A DNA stretch of 64,000 nt from Bacteroidota bacterium. Its GTDB lineage: Bacteria; Bacteroidota; Bacteroidia; Chitinophagales; Chitinophagaceae. Made by a program: the position numbers and the translations under genes. The DNA lies in NCBI GenBank assembly GCA_023386555.1, contig JAEWJK010000003.1:310001-374000 (forward strand), given 5' to 3'. This document shows, one piece after another, positions 25,202 through 34,235 of the stretch. The notes beneath the pieces are model-generated. The model worked only from the letters and a program-made list of their open reading frames with translations, had not been told where the DNA came from and did no database searches. Numbering within the stretch: position 1 is the stretch's first letter; the number at the start of each line of letters is the position of its first letter.

Positions 25202-27151
25202 TTATCTTTTAATGCTAAATGATTTTGTGATCACACCCACTTCATCAACTTTTACAGGACGAACCATACTTGACCTCGTAGTTGCCTGGTTTGGATTGTC
25301 TTTGAACATATCATCTAATACATTCTCAATCCCTGATTTATGAGCTGCACTTCTTGTGGCAGATCTTGATAAAACCGGCCTCAAATCCATAGCTGTTTTA
25401 GTAAATATGAACTTCATAAACTCACGACCCATTGGTGTTCCTTCATCCACTGAAATTTCTTCGATCAGGAACTCCGCTTTAGGTTGGATAGCGAAATCCT
25501 CTGCAGTCGTTCCTTCATAAGGGACTAATACCTTAACCTCATTGTTCGGCATTAGATCTATCAGGTTAAAGTAGACGGGATAGCTATTATTATTTACGAT
25601 CTTGATGCTGAATACATCATTTGGTCTCATCCAGACATCTGTTCCGGTAACATTCGCAGGATTCACAGGGATAATTTCCACCGTTACATTCTGCACAAGT
25701 GTTCCACCGTCTGCCATATTTCTCAGATAATTGATACGCATAGCTCGTTTTAGATTATCAAGCATTTGCTTCATCATATCTTGCGAAAGCGTATCACCTT
25801 TTTTCAGGGTAACGCTCCACCGAGTACTATCAGATTTATCAATTAGGTTAATTGAAGTGTTTTTAATATCAAATACGTAATCAGCATTGTCACCTACAGA
25901 TAAATATTGATATGGTTTAATAAAGGATTTAACCTGATTTATAAGCATCATAGGCTGCTTCGCTTTATCGTCATTAGTTTTAAATGAAAGCGTAGCCGTA
26001 AAATCACCAAAGCCTGATTCATCAATTTTTACCTTGTAAGCCTCACCTTTTGCTAACTTTTTATCAATCGTTCCCACACTCTGAAAGCTTCCTGCAACTG
26101 TAATATAACCTTCAGCCATAGGCGTAGTTTCATCTTTATCGTTAAGGGCATATAGAGTAAACTTCGTTCCTTTTGTTGCACTATTTAAAAAGCCGGCGTT
26201 AATTACAATGCTGGTATCATTCACCCATTTCTGGATACCGATATAGCTCATTGGAGGTATGAACTTTCCGCCAAAAACTTCCTGGTTAACATTTCCTTCT
26301 ATCATTGGTATTTGCTGGGGGAATTTTGCTTGTATCTGAGCCCTTATTTTCTCAAATAAATATTGATAGGTACTACCAGGTTTTAATTCTGCTACTGCTC
26401 TTGCGAAAGCATAGGACAAAGAACCTACACCTACATTCTCATTGTCCTTTGTTTCAAAGTTTACCTGGTGTGGACTCGAAGCACTAAATACGATCATATT
26501 ACCGATGCCGTTACCGAAAAATTCATCAGCTGAAGTATTAGATGCAAAGCTTACTTTAATATTAGGCTTATAGCCAGGCTTATTAAATGGTACAGGATTT
26601 CCTCTTGCCTGAAAAACTTCAGAACTTCTTGTAGCTGTACCTGAATGACAAGCATCTACGATAACTACTAAACTACCTGTCGCACCGATCTTTGTTCTAA
26701 TGAGATTCAATTTCTCACCTAACTCATCATCCCGTAAATGCTTTTCACCTTTATATGTTACGGGATCGTAATATGCTGCAGCATCATAAGGAATCAAAGC
26801 CTCATCATAGCCATCGGTTTCATCATTATTATCATCGAATATCTGCTGGCCATGCCCTGAAAAATGAAACACGACTACATCTCCGGTTTGTGCTTTTTGA
26901 ATCAGATCATCCAGGGCTTTTAAAATTCCAATCTTCGTAGCTCTTTGATTTAACAAAGTATCAATATCTCTCTCTGTAAATCCGTTTTGAAGTAAGGCTG
27001 CCTTAATGTATTTAATGTCATTAACTGAGCTAAGGCTTTTCCATCCTCCATTGGTAGGATATTCTCCAACAGCTACAATAAGTCCCAACTTTCGTTGAGA
27101 AATGGCTGATAAAGAAATCAGCATGCAAGTAAGTAGAAGTAAGCGTTTCAT
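25202..27151 (-). CDS. Secreted caspase-like (C14) protein with DUF4384-type domain
   Basis: A 649-aa protein with signal peptide MKRLLLLTCMLISLSAISQ. The p20-like caspase domain spans about 20-290, with the His/Cys dyad at His100 (VVFHFSGHGQQ) and Cys168 (VVIVDACHSGT). After a middle beta-rich region, a DUF4384-like module (about 500-600) contains PNDVFSIKIVNNNSYPVYFNLIDL. Bacterial metacaspase-like proteins cleave after basic or acidic residues; the target is unknown. Export makes an envelope or extracellular role more likely than intracellular cell death. Confidence 0.88.
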   Translation of the reverse strand: MKRLLLLTCMLISLSAISQRKLGLIVAVGEYPTNGGWKSLSSVNDIKYIKAALLQNGFTERDIDTLLNQRATKIGILKALDDLIQKAQTGDVVVFHFSGHGQQIFDDNNDETDGYDEALIPYDAAAYYDPVTYKGEKHLRDDELGEKLNLIRTKIGATGSLVVIVDACHSGTATRSSEVFQARGNPVPFNKPGYKPNIKVSFASNTSADEFFGNGIGNMIVFSASSPHQVNFETKDNENVGVGSLSYAFARAVAELKPGSTYQYLFEKIRAQIQAKFPQQIPMIEGNVNQEVFGGKFIPPMSYIGIQKWVNDTSIVINAGFLNSATKGTKFTLYALNDKDETTPMAEGYITVAGSFQSVGTIDKKLAKGEAYKVKIDESGFGDFTATLSFKTNDDKAKQPMMLINQVKSFIKPYQYLSVGDNADYVFDIKNTSINLIDKSDSTRWSVTLKKGDTLSQDMMKQMLDNLKRAMRINYLRNMADGGTLVQNVTVEIIPVNPANVTGTDVWMRPNDVFSIKIVNNNSYPVYFNLIDLMPNNEVKVLVPYEGTTAEDFAIQPKAEFLIEEISVDEGTPMGREFMKFIFTKTAMDLRPVLSRSATRSAAHKSGIENVLDDMFKDNPNQATTRSSMVRPVKVDEVGVITKSFSIKR

Positions 27152-27206
27152 ATCTGTTTTTTTACGTACGGACTAAAGATTCAACAAGTTAACAAATTAC
27201 ATAAAC

Positions 27207-27238
27207 AAAAAAGCCCTGCTGTTTTTTGCAGAGCTTTT
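27207..27238 (-). terminator. tRNA-Ser terminator
   Basis: Minus strand stem AGCTCTGC / GCAGGGCT (8 bp, one G-T) with loop AAAAAACA, then TTTTTT, shortly after the tRNA 3' end. Confidence 0.8.
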
Positions 27239-27241
27239 TAG

Positions 27242-27330
27242 CGGTGAGGGAGGGATTCGAACCCTCGGTACAGTTTAACCCGTACGGCAGTTTAGCAAAC
27301 TGCTGATTTCAGCCACTCATCCACCTCACC
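27242..27330 (-). tRNA. tRNA-Ser (anticodon GCU)
   Basis: An 89-nt class II tRNA: acceptor GGTGAGG / CCTCACC with discriminator G, anticodon stem GCAGT / ACTGC around TTGCTAA, a long variable arm (CGTACGGGTTAAACTGTACCG) and T arm GAGGGTTCGAATCCCTC. CCA is not encoded. Confidence 0.96.
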
Positions 27331-27349
27331 GTAGCTGAATTAAGGACGG

Positions 27350-27380
27350 CAAAAATAGAGGTTAAAAGCTAATTACCAAA
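27350..27380 (-). promoter_or_regulatory. tRNA-Ser promoter, -33/-7 type
   Basis: On the minus strand TTTG (27380-27377), a 19-bp spacer and TATTTTTG (27357-27350), a perfect match to the bacteroidete consensus. The tRNA starts 20 bp downstream. Confidence 0.65.
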
Positions 27381-27442
27381 TTGATTTTTATTTAGAGGTT
27401 GTTATTTATTGAACAAGCTTCAGTAATGCTATTTATCGTCTG

Positions 27443-27593
27443 TTGTGTCACTCACTTGTACATTCTGAACTTTACTTAGCTAGTCATATAGTCATTGGTC
27501 AAAAAGTCAATCTAATAACTTTTAAATGACTATGGTCTCGATGATTCATTGACCTGATGAACTAATCTCCTTCAGTACAAGAGTGCGACGCAA
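27443..27593. mobile_element. MITE-like inverted pair of the dispersed repeat (A left, B right)
   Basis: A type A core on the plus strand (27443-27461) faces a type B core in inverse orientation (27575-27593), a 151-bp unit. The interior contains AGTCATTGGTCAAAAAGTC and codes for nothing. The outer arm of the B side ends ACATCATAAAAAAA at the dnaA terminator; that of the A side runs toward tRNA-Ser. No transposase is near. It resembles the 52964-53113 unit in length and layout. Confidence 0.65.
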
Positions 27594-27629
27594 CTAAGGT
27601 TTCATTAATGTGTGAACGGGGACATCATA

Positions 27630-27660
27630 AAAAAATCCCGGCTTTTGGTGAACCGGGATC
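27630..27660 (-). terminator. dnaA terminator
   Basis: Stem ATCCCGG / CCGGGAT with an 11-nt loop, then TTTTTTTATG on the minus strand, 26 bp after the dnaA stop. Confidence 0.85.
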
Positions 27661-27685
27661 AAAGTTTTGGTCTTTTCAATTTTCT

Positions 27686-29116
27686 CTACATAGCTGCTAA
27701 CTGAACCTTCTGTGTTAATTCCATAACGTTCTCACGGAACATGGAATCGGTGTCCATCAGGTCTTTTACAGTCTGGCAACTGTGTATTACAGTAGTATGG
27801 TCACGGCCCCCAAAATGCTCACCGATTGTCTTAAGAGAGTTCTTGGTAAAAGCTTTGGCTAAGTACATAGTAATTTGCCTTGCCTGTACGATTTCTCTCT
27901 TTCGGGTCTTCTGAAGCAATTTATCGTAAGACACATCAAAGAACTCACACACCATTTTTTGAATGGCATCGATGGTGATCTCTTTGCTGCTTGTCTTAAC
28001 AAAGTTGCGAAGTACTTTTTTGGCTAACTCAAGATCAATATCTTTTTTATTGAGAGATGATTGAGCCAGGAGTGATATTAAAGCACCTTCTAATTCACGA
28101 ATATTTGTGTTGATGTTATATGCCACATACTTCACCACTTCTTTCGGCATATCAAGACCATCATTCTTCATCTTACGTTCAAGAATTTCAATTCTTGTTT
28201 CATAATCTGGTATCTGAAGATCTGCACTTAATCCCCAACGGAAACGACTTAATAGTCTTTCCTGCATTCCATCAAGGTCTTTGGGAGACTTATCTGAAGT
28301 AAGTACTAATTGTTTTCCACTCTGATGCAGATGATTGAATATAGCAAAGAAAGCATCCTGAGATTTCTCAGCTCTGGCAAAGAACTGCACATCATCTATG
28401 ATCAATACATCTATTAATTGATAGAAATGAATGAAATCATTGATTGCATTGTTCCTGCTATGATCCTGGAACTGGTTAATGAACTTCTCGCTGCTTACAT
28501 ATAAAACGATCTTGTTTGGATGTAAACGCTTCACATCATTACCAATACCTTGTGCAAGATGGGTTTTACCTAAACCAACACCACCATATAATACAAGCGG
28601 ATTGAATGAGTTTGCTCCAGGTTTTTCAGCAACCGTTTTGCCGGCTCTGCGAGCAACACGATTACAATCACCTTCTATAAAAGAATCAAATGTATAAATT
28701 GGATTGAGCTGCGGATCTATCTGCATCTTCTTCAATCCCGGTATAACAAAAGGATTTTTTACAGGATTATTTATCACTAATGGAAAATCCATTTCGTTAT
28801 TGGAGTATATCTTAAGATTACCGGCAGGCACATCCATAGAACCATTGCGGCCGTTATTACCGCTATCAACCATGATACGGTATTCTAATCTTGCATCTTT
28901 ACCTAATTCTCTCTTTAAAGTTTTTGCAAGTAGGTTAACGTAATGTTCTTCTAAATACTCATAAAAGAACTGGCTTGGCACCTGTATCAATAATACGTTT
29001 CCTTTTAACTCAACTGCTTCAATAGGTTCAAACCACGTTTTGAAATGCTGCCATTCTACTATATCCTTGATGATCTTTAAACAATTGCTCCAAACGGATT
29101 CAGCATTCTTAGACAT
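27686..29116 (-). CDS. dnaA: Chromosomal replication initiator protein DnaA
   Basis: Binds DnaA boxes and opens the origin. The ATG at 29116 (MSKNAESVWSNCLKIIKD) gives the standard 476-aa protein; the frame continues upstream but that part is not DnaA. Domain I is at the N-terminus, then AAA+ with YGGVGLGKTHLAQ (Walker A) and LIIDDVQF (Walker B). Domain IV carries the box-reading signature GGRDHTTVIHSC. No DnaA-box cluster is visible in the short gap upstream, so the origin is probably elsewhere. Confidence 0.97.
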   Translation of the reverse strand: MSKNAESVWSNCLKIIKDIVEWQHFKTWFEPIEAVELKGNVLLIQVPSQFFYEYLEEHYVNLLAKTLKRELGKDARLEYRIMVDSGNNGRNGSMDVPAGNLKIYSNNEMDFPLVINNPVKNPFVIPGLKKMQIDPQLNPIYTFDSFIEGDCNRVARRAGKTVAEKPGANSFNPLVLYGGVGLGKTHLAQGIGNDVKRLHPNKIVLYVSSEKFINQFQDHSRNNAINDFIHFYQLIDVLIIDDVQFFARAEKSQDAFFAIFNHLHQSGKQLVLTSDKSPKDLDGMQERLLSRFRWGLSADLQIPDYETRIEILERKMKNDGLDMPKEVVKYVAYNINTNIRELEGALISLLAQSSLNKKDIDLELAKKVLRNFVKTSSKEITIDAIQKMVCEFFDVSYDKLLQKTRKREIVQARQITMYLAKAFTKNSLKTIGEHFGGRDHTTVIHSCQTVKDLMDTDSMFRENVMELTQKVQLAAM

Positions 29117-29255
29117 AAAAAAATAACGTGGTTTATATATTAAGTTAAGAGTTGTATCCTTTTCTTTTGTATCACTTTTTCCTGCAAAATTGGGTGGTAG
29201 TAAAAAGTAATACGGGGATGCGAATATGGACAAATTATGTTGAAAAAAAAACTTT

Positions 29256-30191
29256 TTAATCACTTGTTTTTTTGCCAATAACAACAGTATGACTTTGCGC
29301 CAAATTTTTCTTTCCCGATCTGTTGAAAACAAAATCCATTCTTCCCAAATTAATACCACCCCAACCAACCTGATTCACTATAACATCTGAATTTTTTCTA
29401 TTCTTATACTTCCTCGGCTGCTCGAAAAACCTATGTGTATGCCCTCCGATAATTAAATCTATATTATAACTTTCTTTAGCCAGAATCTCATCACTTATTT
29501 TGTCATCATTATACTTATCACCTAAGTGAGAAAGACAGATTATAAAATCACATTTATGCTTTTTTCTTAACTCTTCCGCATTTTCATTAGCTTTTAATAT
29601 CGGGTCTTGATAAATTGTTCTACCGGATAAGTTTTCCGGAACCAAACCCTTTAATTCTATTCCGATTCCCAATATCCCGACCTTGATATTTCCCTTTTGA
29701 AAAATTTTATAAGGCAAAGCCTTTCCTTCCATAGGAGTTCCTGTGAAATCATAATTGCATATAACGATCGGAAAGTTTGCATGTTGAAGTTGCAACGCAA
29801 AATTTTCTATACCAGCATCAAAGTCGTGATTGCCCATTGTTGCTGCATCATAGTCCATCATGCTCATTGCCTTTATCTCTGGTTCACCTTTATACAAATT
29901 GAAATAAGGTGTACCCTGGAAAATGTCTCCGGCATCAAGCAATAAAACATTTGCAGCAGTTGCTCTTATTTGTTTAATGATCTCTGATCTGGCTGAAACC
30001 CCACCTAAGCCTGCATTCCTGCTTCCATCATTTGGAAAGGGCTCTAACCTGCTATGTACATCATTTGTATGAAGGATAGTAAGTTTCTCTGAATTATTAT
30101 CAGCAGCATTCACGTCAATAAAAGAAGATGCCAGCAATGCTGCTGAGGCAAAGCTCGTGTCTTTTATAAATCTTCTTCTACTAATCGGCAT
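29256..30191 (-). CDS. 5'-nucleotidase metallophosphatase domain protein (Tat signal)
   Basis: The N-terminal catalytic half of a UshA-type 5'-nucleotidase as a separate 311-aa protein. A twin-arginine leader, SRRRFIKDTSFASAALLASS, sits at the start. The dimetal motifs are LTILHTNDVHSRLEP, LLDAGDIFQGTPY, MGNHDFDAG and IIGGHTHRF. The substrate domain is missing here but is encoded by the upstream gene, which overlaps it by 11 bp. The two products probably act together in the periplasm on nucleotides. Confidence 0.9.
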   Translation of the reverse strand: MPISRRRFIKDTSFASAALLASSFIDVNAADNNSEKLTILHTNDVHSRLEPFPNDGSRNAGLGGVSARSEIIKQIRATAANVLLLDAGDIFQGTPYFNLYKGEPEIKAMSMMDYDAATMGNHDFDAGIENFALQLQHANFPIVICNYDFTGTPMEGKALPYKIFQKGNIKVGILGIGIELKGLVPENLSGRTIYQDPILKANENAEELRKKHKCDFIICLSHLGDKYNDDKISDEILAKESYNIDLIIGGHTHRFFEQPRKYKNRKNSDVIVNQVGWGGINLGRMDFVFNRSGKKNLAQSHTVVIGKKTSD

Positions 30192-30927
30192 TGGTGATAC
30201 GGATTTCTTGGTTAGCTGTTACGGGTTTACCATTGCTAGTGAAATGTTGTACATATTCGATTAATGCATCTCTCATCAAATAACCGATATTGATCTGCCG
30301 AATTGGCTTCAACATTTCACTATTATCTCCACCATTAGCCACATAATCAGAATTAGCCAACACATATGTTGCATTTTTATCAAGTGGTTTACCTCCAACT
30401 AAAATATCTTCAGCTCTTTTATTTTTGATAGTCATCGTTACTCCATTCACAGGCCAACCACCGGCATTAGCAGTATGATCTAGAAATTGCTTGAGCAGTG
30501 ATCCCTTTACTTCTTGCAGCACTATTAAATTATCAAAAGGCATTAACTCATACATTTTACCAACTGTAATATCACCTTTAGGAATATATGAACGCATGCC
30601 TCCATAATTGACTACGGTCACATCTATCTTTCTTTTAAAATATTTTTCTCCCATTTTCTTCATAGCATCCGTAAAGAAATTACCTAAACTAACCTGTCCA
30701 TTGGTTTTATTTAAAGTTTCGGTTGCAAAACCAATAACCCTATTCATAGTTTTATTGACGCTATCCTTATAAGGTGAAAGCATCATTAAAATTGCAGAAT
30801 CGTGTTTTTGATTGTTTGTTACCGGATAATTCTCATGTAGAACTTCTGCCGGTATCAGCTGAACGGTTGTACAGGATTGAACAACAAGTAGTGATGCAAT
30901 AATGAAAAAGTAAAAATGTCTTTTCAT
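30181..30927 (-). CDS. 5'-nucleotidase C-terminal domain lipoprotein
   Basis: The substrate-binding half of a UshA-like enzyme. The 248-aa protein starts at the ATG 30927 with a lipoprotein signal (MKRHFYFFIIASLLVVQSC). Domain features: QVSLGNFFTDAMKKMG, VTVVNYGGMRSYIPKGDITVGKMYELMPFDN and YVLANSDYVANGGDNSEM, the nucleobase-stacking region. It has no metal site. It lies before the catalytic half, the reverse of the domain order in fused enzymes, and is presumably outer-membrane or periplasm anchored. Confidence 0.9.
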   Translation of the reverse strand: MKRHFYFFIIASLLVVQSCTTVQLIPAEVLHENYPVTNNQKHDSAILMMLSPYKDSVNKTMNRVIGFATETLNKTNGQVSLGNFFTDAMKKMGEKYFKRKIDVTVVNYGGMRSYIPKGDITVGKMYELMPFDNLIVLQEVKGSLLKQFLDHTANAGGWPVNGVTMTIKNKRAEDILVGGKPLDKNATYVLANSDYVANGGDNSEMLKPIRQINIGYLMRDALIEYVQHFTSNGKPVTANQEIRITNAD

Positions 30928-31035
30928 ATTTCTGTAGAGCATTCAAGGTACAACGTGCTATTTAAAAGCACAAAATTTTTAAAAGATAAAAGGAGATTTT
31001 AAGCTTAATTTGCCGCTTATAAATCATCATTAAAT

Positions 31036-31410
31036 ATGTCTTACGAGCTTACAGGAAGATTAGTGGCAAAATTTGATATCGTGCAACGTACTGAAACATT
31101 TAAAACAAGAGAATTTATTATAGAAAAATCTGAAGATATTAATGGCAGAACCATTACCAACTATGTAAAGTTTCAGTGTGTGCAGGATAAAACTGCAATG
31201 CCTGATAGATTTAATATTGGTGATGAAGTGAAAGTGCTATTCAATATTAAAGGAAGCAAATGGACGAAAGATGGCAAGGATAATTATATCACCAACCTTG
31301 ATGCCTGGAGAATGGAAACAATAAAACTGGGTGGACAAATGATTGATGATTCACCTAATTATGCTGCAGATGCACCTGCTGGTGATGTAGTGGATGATTT
31401 GCCTTTTTAA
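31036..31410 (+). CDS. DUF3127 OB-fold protein with SSB-like tail
   Basis: A 124-aa cytoplasmic protein. The DUF3127 region (MSYELTGRLVAKFDIVQRTETFKTREFIIEK ... FNIGDEVKVLFNIKGSKW) looks like a single OB fold. The C-terminus is a flexible acidic stretch ending DVVDDLPF, very like the DDDIPF tip by which SSB recruits repair proteins. DNA binding is inferred; the family is not characterised to my knowledge. Confidence 0.85.
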   Translation: MSYELTGRLVAKFDIVQRTETFKTREFIIEKSEDINGRTITNYVKFQCVQDKTAMPDRFNIGDEVKVLFNIKGSKWTKDGKDNYITNLDAWRMETIKLGGQMIDDSPNYAADAPAGDVVDDLPF

Positions 31411-31433
31411 AAGCTGCCAGATGATTTGCAGAT

Positions 31434-31451
31434 GAAGTGCTTGCGACGCAA
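31434..31451 (-). repeat. Degenerate dispersed repeat core, type B
   Basis: GAAGTGCTTGCGACGCAA keeps only the GCGACGCAA end, but the arm CTATGCTGCC...ACGCTGGTATTATAA at the normal 29-bp distance identifies it as a decayed copy. Confidence 0.6.
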
Positions 31452-31518
31452 CTATGCTGCCATGAAAAGCAAACGCTGGTATTATAATATTTGTTTTTTA
31501 GGATAAAAACCTAACAAC

Positions 31519-33123
31519 ATGCAACAAAAAATCTCTCTCAAAGTCTTGCCTTCTGAGGCAGTTGATGAATCAATAATAAAAACTTACATCGCTAAGTCGG
31601 CAGGAAAGAAAATCGCTGATGTAACAGGCTTTCATATTCTCAAACGATCAATTGATGCCAGAAGTAAACAGCCCTGGATCAATCTGACTGTACAGGCTTT
31701 TATTGATGAGCCTTTCACTATAAGAAATATTGAACAGGCCATATTTAAAGATGTTTCAAAAGCATCTAAGAAAGTTATTATTGTTGGTGCAGGACCTGCG
31801 GGTTTGTTTGCAGCTTTGAAATGCATTGAAATAGGTATTCAGCCAATCATACTTGAAAGAGGAAAAGATGTAAGGGCAAGGAGAAGAGATCTTGCACAGT
31901 TAAACAAAGAAGGCATTGTAAATACAGAGAGTAATTATTGCTTCGGCGAAGGTGGTGCCGGAACTTACAGTGATGGAAAACTTTATACCCGAAGTAATAA
32001 AAGAGGCAGCATTGATAGAATATTGAACCTGTTTGTGCAGTTTGGTGCTGAAGAAAAAATACTATACGAAGCACATCCTCATATTGGCACAAACAAACTA
32101 CCACATATCATTACTGCTATTCGAGAACAGACCATTGCCAGTGGAGGAGAATTTTTATTCGATAAAAAAGTAGTCGATCTGATCATTGATAATAACACTA
32201 TTGCAGGAGTAAAAACGAGTGATGGAGACGTAATAAATGGTGATGCAGTGATCGTAGCTACAGGTCACTCTGCAAGAGATATATTCCGATTGTTTCATCA
32301 CAAGAATATTCTAATTGAATCAAAACCATTTGCTCTTGGTGTAAGGGTTGAACATCCGCAAAATCTTATTGATTCTATTCAATATCATTGTCCGCTACGA
32401 GGTGAATTCTTACCACCTGCTTCGTATAGTTTGGTGGAACAAGTGAACGATAAAGGTGTATTCAGTTTTTGCATGTGCCCAGGAGGAATTATTGCACCTG
32501 CTTCAACAGAAAATGATGGTCTTGTTGTAAATGGATGGAGCCCCAGCAAAAGAAATAATCCTTACGCAAATAGTGGAATGGTGGTGAGTGTTGAGTTTAA
32601 AGATGCTTTGAATTATTTTAAATCAAAAGGTAAAAGTCAAAATTCAAAATTTGATGCTGATGATCCTTTGGTGTTAATGAATTTTCAAAACGAAATAGAG
32701 AAAGCAGCTTTTAATGAAGGAGGAGGAAAACAAGTTGCTCCTGTTCAACGGATGGTTGATTTCTGCAATAATAAAATTTCATCTTCATTACCGGACTGCA
32801 GTTATTTACCCGGAATAAATTCAGCTGATCTTAAAAATGTACTGCCACCTTTCATTCATAAGAATCTACAGGAAGCTTTTAAACAGTTCGGAAAAAAGAT
32901 GAGAGGCTATTATACAAATGATGCATTAGTTGTAGCTACAGAAAGCAGAACCTCATCTCCTGTTCGTATTCCAAGAAATGAAACTACGTTAGAGCATCCA
33001 CGGATTGAAGGACTATATCCTTGTGGTGAAGGTGCAGGTTATGCCGGAGGCATTGTTAGTGCAGCAATGGATGGTGAAAAAGTTGCAGCAGCTATCTATC
33101 AAAAATTATTCGCTGCTTCCTGA
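31519..33123 (+). CDS. FAD-dependent dehydrogenase-like protein (COG2509)
   Basis: A 534-aa flavoprotein. An N-terminal 80-residue domain precedes the FAD-binding Rossmann motif VIIVGAGPAGLFAALK (GxGxxG at 90-95). Then come NYCFGEGGAGTYSDGKLYTRS and a C-terminal FAD region, EGLYPCGEGAGYAGGIVSAAMDG. These are the hallmarks of the COG2509 group of uncharacterised FAD-dependent dehydrogenases. Substrate unknown. Its 3' end overlaps the convergent gene by 18 bp. Confidence 0.9.
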   Translation: MQQKISLKVLPSEAVDESIIKTYIAKSAGKKIADVTGFHILKRSIDARSKQPWINLTVQAFIDEPFTIRNIEQAIFKDVSKASKKVIIVGAGPAGLFAALKCIEIGIQPIILERGKDVRARRRDLAQLNKEGIVNTESNYCFGEGGAGTYSDGKLYTRSNKRGSIDRILNLFVQFGAEEKILYEAHPHIGTNKLPHIITAIREQTIASGGEFLFDKKVVDLIIDNNTIAGVKTSDGDVINGDAVIVATGHSARDIFRLFHHKNILIESKPFALGVRVEHPQNLIDSIQYHCPLRGEFLPPASYSLVEQVNDKGVFSFCMCPGGIIAPASTENDGLVVNGWSPSKRNNPYANSGMVVSVEFKDALNYFKSKGKSQNSKFDADDPLVLMNFQNEIEKAAFNEGGGKQVAPVQRMVDFCNNKISSSLPDCSYLPGINSADLKNVLPPFIHKNLQEAFKQFGKKMRGYYTNDALVVATESRTSSPVRIPRNETTLEHPRIEGLYPCGEGAGYAGGIVSAAMDGEKVAAAIYQKLFAAS

Positions 33124-34101
33124 TCTTTTCCTGGCGATAAGCAAACTGTCACTGATTAGTTTGTTCTTCTTATAAGCACTCAATTCGTATCGTAATTCTT
33201 TCTTATCAGCTTTGGTAAAATCTTTTGTGATGTCTTCCATATCAGGTTTACCGGCATCAACCCACGACGTGTACCAAAAATCTGCAATCACATTTGCTGA
33301 AGCCAATAACTGCTGATTGATTGTTGGCTTTAATGCATCTGAATAGGCTTTGGCAAAAGCAGTTGTATAACTTCTCGACTCTTTCCCTCTTCTCATTTGG
33401 ATCCGATACTTTGTTGAGTCAGTAAAATTCTTTGACACTTCAAGTTCTTTTCTCAACATATCAGGCACAAGAGCATGGCTTTGTCTAACAACATTCCAGA
33501 TCGTTTCTGCAGGGTTCTTCAGATACCGAACTTTTCTTTTTACATAAAAATTGTATGTATTCAATTCAAGTTCCGGTATCATACTTTCCCATAAGCTATG
33601 AAGACCTTTTTGATTCGTTAATTGACCATCGTAATTCAAAGTTGTATGTAATGGTACATGGGCATCACCAATATAATGACCGATATCTGCAGCATAAAAA
33701 AGAATGCTGTCTTTATTCTTATTCCTGAAAGCCTCTGTTAGTTTATCCTTCATATACATAACATGGTAAGGCACATAACCATACTTGATCAAACTGTCCT
33801 GGTTATACAATCTTGCCGCATCATTCCAACCATAAGGCATTTTCCAGGCTGCAGAATCGCCAAAGGCTTCCAGATCAATAAAATGTTTTGTAGCTTCTGT
33901 ACTATCTGTATTTCTCCGGGTATCAGCTCTTGGTGCATTATATACAAGGTTCTCACGGTTCTCAAAAAAGAACTCCTGCAGATCACCTTTTAATTGATAT
34001 ATGGCTAATTGATTAACAGTTCTGTGTACCAAAAAGCCCCAGCTTGAACAAAAAATAATGATTACCGCAAATACACCAGACAACACTAAAGTTCTTTTCA
34101 T
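33106..34101 (-). CDS. S1/P1 nuclease / zinc-dependent phospholipase C-like protein
   Basis: A 331-aa exported protein; the ATG at 34101 is preferred over a GTG 9 bp upstream. The signal peptide ends at CSSWG, and the mature N-terminal Trp (WGFLVHRTVNQLA) is a zinc ligand in this superfamily. Further ligands are seen in HFIDLE, GHYIGDAHVPLHT and LHSLWES. The fold binds three zinc ions and cleaves phosphodiesters in nucleic acids or phospholipids; which applies here is not clear. Confidence 0.87.
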   Translation of the reverse strand: MKRTLVLSGVFAVIIIFCSSWGFLVHRTVNQLAIYQLKGDLQEFFFENRENLVYNAPRADTRRNTDSTEATKHFIDLEAFGDSAAWKMPYGWNDAARLYNQDSLIKYGYVPYHVMYMKDKLTEAFRNKNKDSILFYAADIGHYIGDAHVPLHTTLNYDGQLTNQKGLHSLWESMIPELELNTYNFYVKRKVRYLKNPAETIWNVVRQSHALVPDMLRKELEVSKNFTDSTKYRIQMRRGKESRSYTTAFAKAYSDALKPTINQQLLASANVIADFWYTSWVDAGKPDMEDITKDFTKADKKELRYELSAYKKNKLISDSLLIARKRSGSSE

Positions 34102-34235
34102 TTTACCCACCGTTTATATAAATGGTGAAATTAGGTGGAAACGCATTGCAGTTGTGTAATATTTTTGTTGAAGACTATACTAATGTTACAAAGGAGAAAC
34201 TAAGTGTACATTTGAACTTATAATCAATACTTGCT

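Noticed and set aside
27443..27593. CRISPR array or tandem repeat interpretation of the repeat cores
   Set aside because: Cores are dispersed over 60 kb in both directions, not tandem with regular spacers, and no cas gene is present.
29117..29255. Replication origin next to dnaA
   Set aside because: The 139-bp gap has no TTWTNCACA match and no obvious unwinding element, so an origin here is not supported.
27686..29368. dnaA frame extended by 84 codons upstream
   Set aside because: The extension overlaps the 5'-nucleotidase gene, has no DnaA features and precedes the canonical MSKNAESVW start.
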